Assembly: GCA_014874425.1 (NCBI GenBank)
Contig: JACWAG010000014.1
Span: 1 to 13,315, forward strand
From: Syntrophaceae bacterium
Lineage (GTDB): Bacteria; Desulfobacterota; Desulfomonilia; Desulfomonilales; Desulfomonilaceae
Reading direction: 5' to 3'
DNA length: 13,315 nt
Position 1 is the stretch's first letter, and each line of letters begins with the position of its first letter. Below, piece by piece: positions 1 through 6,514 of this stretch. Position numbers and translations under genes: made by a program. The notes under the pieces are model-generated. The model worked only from the letters and a program-made list of their open reading frames with translations, did no database searches and was not told the origin of the DNA.

Positions 1-780
1 GCGGGAATTCTTTCCCCATCTTCGGGAAACGCCTACATCGATGGAATTTCTGTTAGGAAAAATCCTGATCAAATCAAAGACCACCTCGCGTATATGCCCC
101 AAAGATTCGGCCTTTATCAGGATCTTACTGTAATGGAGAATCTAAATTTCTACGCTGATCTATTCAGTGTGCCTAAGAAAATTCGGGCGCAGAGAATAGA
201 TCAATTATTCTCGTTCAGTCGTTTAGGACCTTTCTCCGCTAGACTGGCGGGAGCGTTGTCCGGTGGAATGAAACAAAAACTTGGGCTGACGTGCGCATTG
301 ATCCATAGTCCACAGGTGCTCTTACTCGACGAACCTACTAACGGTGTGGACCCTGTCTCGAGAAGAGACTTCTGGAAAATCCTTTATGACCTTCTCAAGG
401 AAGGAATCACCATGCTCGTCTCAACAGCTTATCTGGATGAGGCCGAACGTACGACTCGGACAGCTTTTATGCGAGACGGCGCGATTATCGAGTTTGGTAC
501 CCCTAAGGACCTCAAGGGAACTGTAAACGGAATTATTTTAGAGGTTGTTCCGTCCGACGTTAGGACTGGAAAGGCCGCTTTAAAAGAGCAGGAAGGCATC
601 CTTGACGTAAATGTTTTCGGGGATAGCCTTCATGTCCGTCTTAGCTCGGAATCTGATGAGTCTTACGTAGAAAAGATTCTAGACAGCGCTGGCATTCAAG
701 TTAAGTCGTCCAGGAGAGTCGCTCCATCTATGGAAGACGTCTTCCTGTCGGTCCTTTCGAATCTGGAAACTCGATCGTGA
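1..780 (+). CDS. ABC transporter ATP-binding protein, first NBD of a YbhF-like pair (5' partial)
   Basis: Cytoplasmic ATPase subunit of an ABC-2 type exporter. The frame is open from base 1, so the gene starts outside the window. The first visible residues (AGILSPSSGNAYIDG) are those that normally follow Walker A, so Walker A itself lies just upstream. The internal ATG at 94 falls inside the Q-loop (YMPQ) and is not the start. Counting codons from base 1, the signature LSGGMKQK is at 86-93, Walker B VLLLDEP at 106-112 and the D-loop region GVDP follows. The H-loop reads STAYLDEAE with Ala at 143 where His is expected. As I recall, the N-terminal ATPase half of YbhF-type proteins often lacks this His, so this is probably lineage-typical rather than damage. 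The second ATPase begins 28 bases downstream and should be its heterodimer partner. The family is clear; the substrate is unknown. Confidence 0.95.
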   Translation, partial: AGILSPSSGNAYIDGISVRKNPDQIKDHLAYMPQRFGLYQDLTVMENLNFYADLFSVPKKIRAQRIDQLFSFSRLGPFSARLAGALSGGMKQKLGLTCALIHSPQVLLLDEPTNGVDPVSRRDFWKILYDLLKEGITMLVSTAYLDEAERTTRTAFMRDGAIIEFGTPKDLKGTVNGIILEVVPSDVRTGKAALKEQEGILDVNVFGDSLHVRLSSESDESYVEKILDSAGIQVKSSRRVAPSMEDVFLSVLSNLETRS

Positions 781-808
781 CATCACTCAGGGCCGCATGG
801 AATAAGAC

Positions 809-1777
809 ATGGATCAAGTAGCCGTTTTTGCAAAGGACTTGACCCGAGTCTTTGGCAGCTTCGTAGCGGTCGATCATGTGACGTTTGAGGTTCCGCAAGG
901 CGAAATATTTGGTTTTCTAGGACCCAATGGAGCGGGGAAGACAACTACGATTAAGATTTTGTGTGGACTTCTCACGCCATCCTCTGGGAAAGGAATGGTT
1001 ACCGGATATGATGTCAACACTGAAAGTGAAGAGATAAAGAAACATATCGGCTACATGTCCCAGAAGTTTTCACTGTATGAGGACCTCACGGTCTCGGAGA
1101 ACCTCGATTTCTTCGGAGGCGTATATGGCTTGGACGATGAGACAAAAGCCAGACGTAGCCTATGGGTTCTCGAAATGGCTGGTCTAACCGACAAAACCGA
1201 TACCATAACCGGTTCTCTCCCATTAGGCTGGAAGCAAAGACTCGCCCTGGGTTGCGCAATTCTCCATGAACCCCCCGTTCTTTTCCTGGATGAACCTACA
1301 TCAGGGGTTGATCCTCTGTCTCGCAGAAATTTCTGGGAACTGATCAACGACCTGGCGTCTCAGGGTGTTACCATCTTTGTTACAACTCATTATATGGAGG
1401 AAGCTGAATACTGTAATAGACTAGCATTGATGAGCGCCGGCAAAATTGTAGCTCTTGGAACCCCATCAGAGTTGAAGAAAAAATGGATGCCAGAGTCTGT
1501 TATCGATCTTGAATGTGATCAATTGATGCGAGCATCCGAGTTACTGCAAAAGGAACCAGTTTTCTCAGAGGCGGCGGTGTTCGGAAGTTCTATCCATCTG
1601 GTTACCTTAAATCCAAATGAGGCGGAAGAAAAGATACGCGGCATTTTAACTAATAATGGGATAACTATTGAACGATTAGAAGTGGTTATGCCCAGCTTAG
1701 AAGACGTTTTCGTGACGCTTACCTCTCCCGAAAGGAAATTGGGTAAATCGGATAACCAGCCCCGGACTTACCTGTAA
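809..1777 (+). CDS. ABC transporter ATP-binding protein, second NBD of a YbhF-like pair
   Basis: Complete 322-residue ATPase subunit, expected to pair with the upstream ATPase and drive the two permeases that follow. Walker A GPNGAGKTT is at residues 38-46, a Q-loop GYMSQKF follows, Walker B VLFLDEP is at 157-163 and the switch His is at 194 (TTHYMEEAE). The signature position reads LPLGWKQR (137-144) instead of LSGGQ, as I recall for the C-terminal half of E. coli YbhF. The C-terminal ~90 residues form the usual extension of drug/lipid-exporter ATPases (PSLEDVFV near residue 300). Start choice: the ATG at 797 hits an in-frame stop at 803, so 809 is the first usable start. It lacks a strong Shine-Dalgarno sequence, which suggests coupling to the upstream gene. 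In E. coli YbhF the two ATPases are fused; here they are separate genes. Confidence 0.95.
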   Translation: MDQVAVFAKDLTRVFGSFVAVDHVTFEVPQGEIFGFLGPNGAGKTTTIKILCGLLTPSSGKGMVTGYDVNTESEEIKKHIGYMSQKFSLYEDLTVSENLDFFGGVYGLDDETKARRSLWVLEMAGLTDKTDTITGSLPLGWKQRLALGCAILHEPPVLFLDEPTSGVDPLSRRNFWELINDLASQGVTIFVTTHYMEEAEYCNRLALMSAGKIVALGTPSELKKKWMPESVIDLECDQLMRASELLQKEPVFSEAAVFGSSIHLVTLNPNEAEEKIRGILTNNGITIERLEVVMPSLEDVFVTLTSPERKLGKSDNQPRTYL

Positions 1778-1813
1778 TTTTAGACGAATCACCCATCAGG
1801 ACATCCAACGAAA

Positions 1814-2950
1814 ATGAACATCGTTCGCACTCTAGCCGTAGCCAAGAAGGAAACAAGACAGATAATTCGGGATAGCAGATCTTTGTACCTCGCTCTGGGA
1901 ATCCCAGTTATGCTAATGATTCTTTTCGGCTTTGCATTATCTTTGGATGTTGACAACATTCCCATCGCTCTCTGGGACCAAAACAAAAGTCCCCAGTCAC
2001 GGGACTTTGTTAATCGAATGACCAGCTCAGGCTATTTCCGCTGCGTGGCCCAAACGGAGGCCTATGGCCAGATAATGGCGGACCTGGATAGCAACCTCAT
2101 CAGCGTCGGACTAATTATACCTTTTGATTTCAGTGAGAAAATAAAGAAAGGAGATTCTACTCAAATTCAGGCTATTGTAGACGGCTCTGATTCTACTAGG
2201 GCAAACCTGGCTATGGTCTACCTGGAAACTATCGCTACGACATTTGAGAGTGATCTCAAGATGAAAGCCCTGACAAGACAGGCGGTGCAGAGTCGAGTGG
2301 TACCTCCGGTTGATCCAAGAATCCGGATTTTATACAACCCCGAGCTAATAAGCCGGAACAACATTATTCCAGGATTGATACCTGTCATCATGATGATTAT
2401 CGCAGCCCTCCTTACTTCCCTTACCATTGTCAGGGAGCGTGAAACGGGCACAATGGAACAGTTGATGTCAACTCCTCTTAAACCAAATGAGCTTGTAATC
2501 GGGAAGTTGATTCCCTATTTCACGCTTGGCTATATAGATCTCTTGATGGTCTATCTTATGGGAGAGTACGTTTTTAGGGTACCGTTTCGAGGGAGCCTTC
2601 TAATAATGTTTCTGGTTTCCAGTGTTTTTCTGATTGGGGCCATGTCTATCGGTTTCTTGGTTTCAGTTGTAGCCTCAAATCAATTTTTCGCCACCCAGCT
2701 AGCCCTACTTGGAACGGTCCTTCCAACTTTTCTCTTATCCGGATTCGTCTTTCCTATCGCCAATATGCCAACGGCTTTACAGTATTTCACATACATCATT
2801 CCAGCCCGGCACTACGTGACGATACTCAGGGCGATATACCTTAAAGGAGTCGGCTGGGGGGCCATCCTTGCGCCTACTGTGGCGCTTGTTGTCTTTGCCG
2901 TTTTAGTAACGACTTTGGTCGCTCATAAACTCGGAAAGATCCAATTATGA
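1814..2950 (+). CDS. ABC-2 type permease, YbhS/YbhR-like (first of two)
   Basis: Inner-membrane permease of 378 residues, the usual length for this family. One hydrophobic segment lies at about residues 24-44, followed by an extracytoplasmic domain to about 180. Five further hydrophobic segments follow, the first at about 186-206. The ABC-2 hallmark after that helix, RERETGTMEQL, is at residues 207-217, and the C-terminal part contains the family-typical stretch PARHYVTILRAIYLKG. AGGA at 1798-1801 is a weak, distant ribosome site. The gene follows the second ATPase by 36 bases and overlaps the next permease by four bases (ATGA), so the pair is probably made in equal amounts and forms a heterodimeric channel. 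The family exports drugs, cations or hydrophobic molecules, usually with an HlyD-type adaptor. No adaptor is seen here, but one may lie upstream of the window. Confidence 0.93.
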   Translation: MNIVRTLAVAKKETRQIIRDSRSLYLALGIPVMLMILFGFALSLDVDNIPIALWDQNKSPQSRDFVNRMTSSGYFRCVAQTEAYGQIMADLDSNLISVGLIIPFDFSEKIKKGDSTQIQAIVDGSDSTRANLAMVYLETIATTFESDLKMKALTRQAVQSRVVPPVDPRIRILYNPELISRNNIIPGLIPVIMMIIAALLTSLTIVRERETGTMEQLMSTPLKPNELVIGKLIPYFTLGYIDLLMVYLMGEYVFRVPFRGSLLIMFLVSSVFLIGAMSIGFLVSVVASNQFFATQLALLGTVLPTFLLSGFVFPIANMPTALQYFTYIIPARHYVTILRAIYLKGVGWGAILAPTVALVVFAVLVTTLVAHKLGKIQL

Positions 2951-4119
2951 AACGAAAAATCCTGGAAAGTCTTCAGCGAATCAGATGGCTGATTCGAAAA
3001 GAATTTATACAAATTGCTAGAAATCGCCAGAATCTTATGATGCTACTATTAGCGCCGCTGGTCCAACTAGTAATTTTTGGGTCCGCTAGTCGCTTGGATG
3101 TCAATAGCGTCTCTACAGTTGTAGTCGATTTAGACCATAGCCGGATGAGTCGTGATATAGTAGAAGGATTCTCGAGGTCCGGATATTTCAAAATTATTAG
3201 GTACCTTGACAGTTATGAAACGGTGGACAAACTGCTTGAGCGAAATATCGCTTCACTAGCGATTTTGATTCCTCCGGATTTTGAGCAACGCGTCAACGGC
3301 AGGCGGAAAGCAGAGGTGGGGGTACTTATAGACGGGGTCGACACCATTACGGCAGGGACTGTTTCCGGCTACGCCCAATCAATATTGCAACGTTTTTCTG
3401 ATGACATACTGGTCTCACGAATCAATAGCATGCAAGGCCTGTTGTATGATTCGACAACACCCAGGCTGATCATCCCTCAAGTGACAGACGCTTCCCGAGC
3501 ATGGTTCAATCCAAATCTAAATTCCAAGGACTTCTTCGTACCCGGCGTTGTGGTTCTCCTACTCCTGACTCTTGCTATAATCCTGACGTCCGCCGTCATC
3601 GTCCGAGAAAGAGAAATCGGGACTATTGAACAGCTCATGGTGGCGCCAATTTCCCGGTTGGAACTGATACTCGGCAAAACAATACCTTGTTTTACGATTG
3701 AGATCGTCACACTTTTGACCATTACGCCGCTAGCCTTACTTTTGTACGACATCCCGTTTAGAGGATCGCTCTCGTTCTTTTTCGGCGCGTTCTTGCTGTT
3801 TCTTGTTACCGCATCTGGTATTGGAATGACTATTTCAGCATTTTGTTCAACGCAGCAGCAGGCTGTTCTAACGTCCTTCATGTTTCTTCAGCCCTCGATT
3901 TTGCTATCGGGATACGCGTTCCCGATCGAAAATATGCCACCGGTGATTCAATATATTACATATCTGAATCCTGTCAGGTATTTTATAACAATTGTTAGAG
4001 GAGTATTTTTGAAAGGTACCGGTTGGGAAGTATTGTGGCCACAATTGGCGCCAATTTTTGTCATGTCGATTGTTTACATCGCATGGGCTTCCGCGTTATT
4101 TAAAAGAAGGATAGACTGA
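2947..4119 (+). CDS. ABC-2 type permease, YbhR/YbhS-like (second of two)
   Basis: A 390-residue paralogue of the preceding permease with the same plan: an N-terminal helix at about residues 30-50, an extracytoplasmic domain, then five C-terminal helices. The diagnostic REREIGTIEQL is at 220-230, and a family-typical PVRYFITIVRGVFLKG stretch lies near the C-terminus. The start ATG overlaps the upstream stop (ATGA), with GGAAAG at 2933-2938 as a reasonable ribosome site inside the previous gene. This supports translational coupling and a 1:1 heterodimer. It is the last gene of the exporter operon. No obvious intrinsic terminator follows in the 86 bases before the kinase, so read-through into the kinase is possible. 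Function beyond ABC-2 export is not determinable from sequence. Confidence 0.93.
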   Translation: MKRKILESLQRIRWLIRKEFIQIARNRQNLMMLLLAPLVQLVIFGSASRLDVNSVSTVVVDLDHSRMSRDIVEGFSRSGYFKIIRYLDSYETVDKLLERNIASLAILIPPDFEQRVNGRRKAEVGVLIDGVDTITAGTVSGYAQSILQRFSDDILVSRINSMQGLLYDSTTPRLIIPQVTDASRAWFNPNLNSKDFFVPGVVVLLLLTLAIILTSAVIVREREIGTIEQLMVAPISRLELILGKTIPCFTIEIVTLLTITPLALLLYDIPFRGSLSFFFGAFLLFLVTASGIGMTISAFCSTQQQAVLTSFMFLQPSILLSGYAFPIENMPPVIQYITYLNPVRYFITIVRGVFLKGTGWEVLWPQLAPIFVMSIVYIAWASALFKRRID

Positions 4120-4182
4120 CGAACAGACATAATGAATTTTGTATGCCGCTCTAGCAAGTTTTTCTAGACGGTTTTGGAGTCC

Positions 4183-4203
4183 GACACCCGACGTGGGAGT
4201 GTC
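4183..4203 (+). promoter_or_regulatory. Small hairpin overlapping the kinase ribosome-binding site
   Basis: GACAC (4183-4187) can pair with GTGTC (4199-4203), continued by CC/GG (4188-4189 with 4196-4197) around a bulged A at 4198. The Shine-Dalgarno GGGAG (4195-4199) for the kinase ATG at 4206 lies within the right arm and loop edge. This could reduce translation initiation, but a seven-pair bulged stem is modest and may be chance. The rest of the 86-base gap (4120-4205) holds only a weak TCTAG/CTAGA inverted repeat (4150-4154 with 4164-4168) and no convincing promoter or terminator. Confidence 0.25.
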
Positions 4204-4205
4204 TA

Positions 4206-5396
4206 ATGAGTTTTGTCGACACAAGTCTTGAGAGTTTGAACTGGCAGATCGCTTTCATGCGCCAGGAACTGGACCATCTTCGCGCTCTCCAAAAAGAGCT
4301 TCGTGGTCAAGCTAAGGTCTGTTTTGAGAATTCCGCAAAACTTGAAGCGATTTTTCGGGCTTTTGATGGTTTCATCTACGTATGTTCCGCGAATTATGAA
4401 ATCGAATACATGAATGACAAGCTGATCGAGCGCACCGGGTACAATCCTGTAGGAAAGAAGTGCTTCAAGACCCTGCATGGACTCGATGACATTTGTGACT
4501 GGTGCGTAAATGACAGGGTATTGCAAGGAGAGACGGTCCGTTGGGAAATCAGGAGCCCCAAAGACAATCGTTACTATTATGTTGTCAATACTCCCATTTA
4601 TTACCCCGACGGATCAATTTCAAAAATGTCTATGATTCAAGACGTCACTGATCAAAAAACCGGTGAAATTGAAAGAGAAGAATTAATATCCCAGTTGAAA
4701 GCCAAGAATTCGGACCTTGAGGTGTTCAGTTACGCGATCTCCCACGACCTGCGGGGCCCGATAATTACTATAAAGGGTCTACTAAAGTGGATCGAAAGGG
4801 ACGCTCAAAGCGGCAATCTCCAGAGGATGCCTCAGACCATGGCCACGATCCTGCGTTCAGCCGACAGGATGGAACAACTGATCACAGACTTGTTGAAACT
4901 TTCCAGGGTCGCAACAATTGAAGATGAGTGTCAGGAATTGGCTTTCGAGGAGATTGCCCGGGAAGCTATAGAATTATTGGCCGGGAAGATAACTCATAGT
5001 AATGTCGAGGTCCAGATTCAGGAGAATTTGCCCTCCATCCATACGCGTAGAAACAAATTGCTTACCATTCTGCAAAACCTGATAGACAACGCCGTCAAAT
5101 ACATGGGTGGGCAGACCGAGCCAAGAATTATGATTGGAGCGGAACACAGCGGCCATGAAATCATTTTTTTCGTTAAGGATAACGGCATAGGTATAGACAC
5201 CAAGGACCAAATTAAAATATTCAAGTTGTTTGTAAAGCTCAACGAGAAATCCGAAGGCACTGGAATTGGGTTGGCAATGCTCAAACGAATTCTTGAATCT
5301 GAAAATGGGCGGATTTGGGTAGAATCAGAGGGACTTGGTCATGGTTGTCGTTTTTGTTTCACATTGCCTTCTTCCAACAATTCTCCAATAGAATAG
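4206..5396 (+). CDS. Soluble PAS-domain sensor histidine kinase with Cys/His cluster
   Basis: A 396-residue cytoplasmic sensor kinase: no signal peptide or membrane helix is visible. A short helical, probably coiled-coil segment (about residues 8-50) leads into a PAS domain (about 45-155) that ends in the usual IQDVTDQK. Within the PAS domain, C86, H91, C97 and C100 form C-x4-H-x5-C-x2-C, which could bind a metal or sense redox state. The HisKA helix carries the phosphoacceptor H180 in SYAISHDLRGP. The ATPase domain has an N-box NLIDNAVK (N291, N295), G1 DNGIGID (325-331) and G2 GTGIGLAML starting at 351, so the kinase should be catalytically competent. The ribosome site GGGAG ends six bases before the ATG. 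No response regulator or receiver domain is encoded in the window, so it is an orphan here. Its partner and its link to the flanking exporter and synthase are unknown. Confidence 0.93.
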   Translation: MSFVDTSLESLNWQIAFMRQELDHLRALQKELRGQAKVCFENSAKLEAIFRAFDGFIYVCSANYEIEYMNDKLIERTGYNPVGKKCFKTLHGLDDICDWCVNDRVLQGETVRWEIRSPKDNRYYYVVNTPIYYPDGSISKMSMIQDVTDQKTGEIEREELISQLKAKNSDLEVFSYAISHDLRGPIITIKGLLKWIERDAQSGNLQRMPQTMATILRSADRMEQLITDLLKLSRVATIEDECQELAFEEIAREAIELLAGKITHSNVEVQIQENLPSIHTRRNKLLTILQNLIDNAVKYMGGQTEPRIMIGAEHSGHEIIFFVKDNGIGIDTKDQIKIFKLFVKLNEKSEGTGIGLAMLKRILESENGRIWVESEGLGHGCRFCFTLPSSNNSPIE

Positions 5397-5450
5397 AAAA
5401 TCAGCTAATCGTCGAGTTGGGGGCATTAGAGGTTGCCTAACTATAAAGCC

Positions 5451-5480
5451 TTGACAACTGCCGGTCATGTTCGTTACAAA
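5451..5480 (+). promoter_or_regulatory. Putative sigma-70-like promoter for the tetR-synthase unit
   Basis: A perfect TTGACA at 5451-5456 is followed, after 18 bases, by TACAAA at 5475-5480 (four of six matches to TATAAT). It lies in the 158-base gap between the kinase stop and the regulator start, and would start transcription near 5487, just upstream of the proposed TetR dyads. The rest of that gap (5397-5450) shows no convincing terminator. Assigned by eye; another AT-rich element, TATAAA at 5514-5519, lacks a good -35 partner. Confidence 0.45.
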
Positions 5481-5493
5481 CAAATTATGACGT

Positions 5494-5529
5494 ACTGGTC
5501 AGTCATTAATCTTTATAAATTGTACTGAC
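5494..5529. promoter_or_regulatory. Putative TetR-family operator region
   Basis: ACTGGTCAGT (5494-5503) is a near-palindrome with arms ACTG and CAGT, resembling the ACTG/CAGT half-sites common in TetR-family operators. It sits in a longer imperfect dyad, TGAC at 5488-5491 to GTCA at 5502-5505. A second related element, ACTGAC (5524-5529), is the exact inverse of GTCAGT (5498-5503), 20 bases away. The elements lie just downstream of the proposed promoter and upstream of the tetR start, where a bound repressor would block transcription. Autoregulation by the adjacent TetR protein is inference. Confidence 0.45.
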
Positions 5530-5554
5530 TAGATATCAAGAGTCGGAGCTGATC

Positions 5555-6514
5555 ATGGATGTTTCTATGGAACACGCTGTCAACAGTATTGTCAGCAATA
5601 CCAGGGCGCACCGGGATACTTTCGCTATTCCAGAAATAATCAAAATTCTTGAAACCCAACTGCGCGCGCTTCCTAACGACGAAGCGACTCGATCCGATAC
5701 AATTCTCAACATAGTAGACCTCGCTGCAAGGGCGCTTATCGCGTCTCCCATTTATTCCGATACGCTAATGCGAGAATTTTACAGAAGCGCAATAGATGTC
5801 GCCGAAGCAAATGGTGTTCCAAGAGAACTTATCCTTGAAGATCTCTTGTTTCAAAGCCTCAGACGATCATCAGAAGGTGAAACATCCAAAAGGAAGAAGC
5901 AAAAGGACGTCAGACGCAGAATACTACAAGCCGCTCTTACTGAATTTTCCGACAAAGGTTTTCACGCTTCCACGATCGACTCCATCGCGGATAGAGCGGA
6001 TATCGCCAAAGGGACCGTCTACCGGTACTTCAAGACAAAAGAGAGCATTTTTACGGCGCTCAAAGAAGACACTATGTCAGAATTCGTGGAATTGGCCCGT
6101 AAGGATCTCAGTGTCCAGGACAATGTCCTTACTATTATTGAAAGCGTTATAAAAATGTATCTCAGTTTCTTTGAACAAAACTCTTCGTTCTTCAAAGTTA
6201 TAATTCAGGAACACAAAGATTTCGGTCGAGAATTTTCTGAGAAGTTCATACAAGAGCTGATTCTGGCTTTACCGGGTCTCAAACGCCGATGTTGGAAGGC
6301 TTCCCGGTCAGGTCGTCTAAAACAGATGAACTATTTTACCGTCTTCTATGGAATCATTGGGTTCCTCAACGGCGTGATTCAAAAGTGGCTTAGCGAGGGG
6401 GCGGAAAGGTCCCTTTTGGATGAAATAGATACTGTTCGGGAGGTCCTTTTTTATGGTTTCGCCATACCACCCGATCAGGCTGCAAACACAAATCCATTGA
6501 AGGTGATCTCATGA
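5555..6514 (+). CDS. TetR/AcrR-family transcriptional regulator with long N-terminal extension
   Basis: A 319-residue DNA-binding regulator; typical TetR proteins have about 190-220 residues. The canonical helix-turn-helix domain lies at about residues 120-166: ILQAALTEFSDKGF, then TIDSIADRADIAKGTVYRYFKTKESIF. A helical ligand-binding/dimerisation domain follows (about 170-305), containing the TetR-typical GFLNGVIQKWL. Residues 1-115 precede the helix-turn-helix, look helical, end in a basic stretch (KRKKQK) and match nothing I recognise. The start at 5555 is supported by GGAG at 5545-5548, six bases upstream, and the extension is coding without interruption. The stop overlaps the synthase start (ATGA), so the regulator and the synthase are co-transcribed and probably translationally coupled. 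It most likely represses its own unit through the dyads at 5494-5529. It might also control the upstream exporter, since TetR regulators commonly accompany YbhFSR-type pumps. The ligand is unknown. Confidence 0.93.
   Translation: MDVSMEHAVNSIVSNTRAHRDTFAIPEIIKILETQLRALPNDEATRSDTILNIVDLAARALIASPIYSDTLMREFYRSAIDVAEANGVPRELILEDLLFQSLRRSSEGETSKRKKQKDVRRRILQAALTEFSDKGFHASTIDSIADRADIAKGTVYRYFKTKESIFTALKEDTMSEFVELARKDLSVQDNVLTIIESVIKMYLSFFEQNSSFFKVIIQEHKDFGREFSEKFIQELILALPGLKRRCWKASRSGRLKQMNYFTVFYGIIGFLNGVIQKWLSEGAERSLLDEIDTVREVLFYGFAIPPDQAANTNPLKVIS

Noticed and set aside
94..780. ATG at 94 as the start of the first ATPase
   Set aside because: The frame is open to base 1 and the codons before 94 encode the conserved stretch following Walker A; the ATG is inside the Q-loop.
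3477..3881. 134-codon open frame on the - strand
   Set aside because: It lies antisense to the membrane domain of the second permease, has low-complexity Ser/Arg composition typical of shadow frames, and shows no motif.
5397..5450. Possible intrinsic terminator after the kinase (GGCA...TGCC and TTAG...CTAA pairings near 5420-5445)
   Set aside because: Stems of only four pairs that conflict with each other and no following T-run.
6270..6340. Possible frameshift in the C-terminal half of the TetR protein (KRRCWKASRSGRLK)
   Set aside because: The stretch looks odd, but the same frame continues into GIIGFLNGVIQKWL, a TetR-typical helix, and the spacing matches the family, so no shift is needed.
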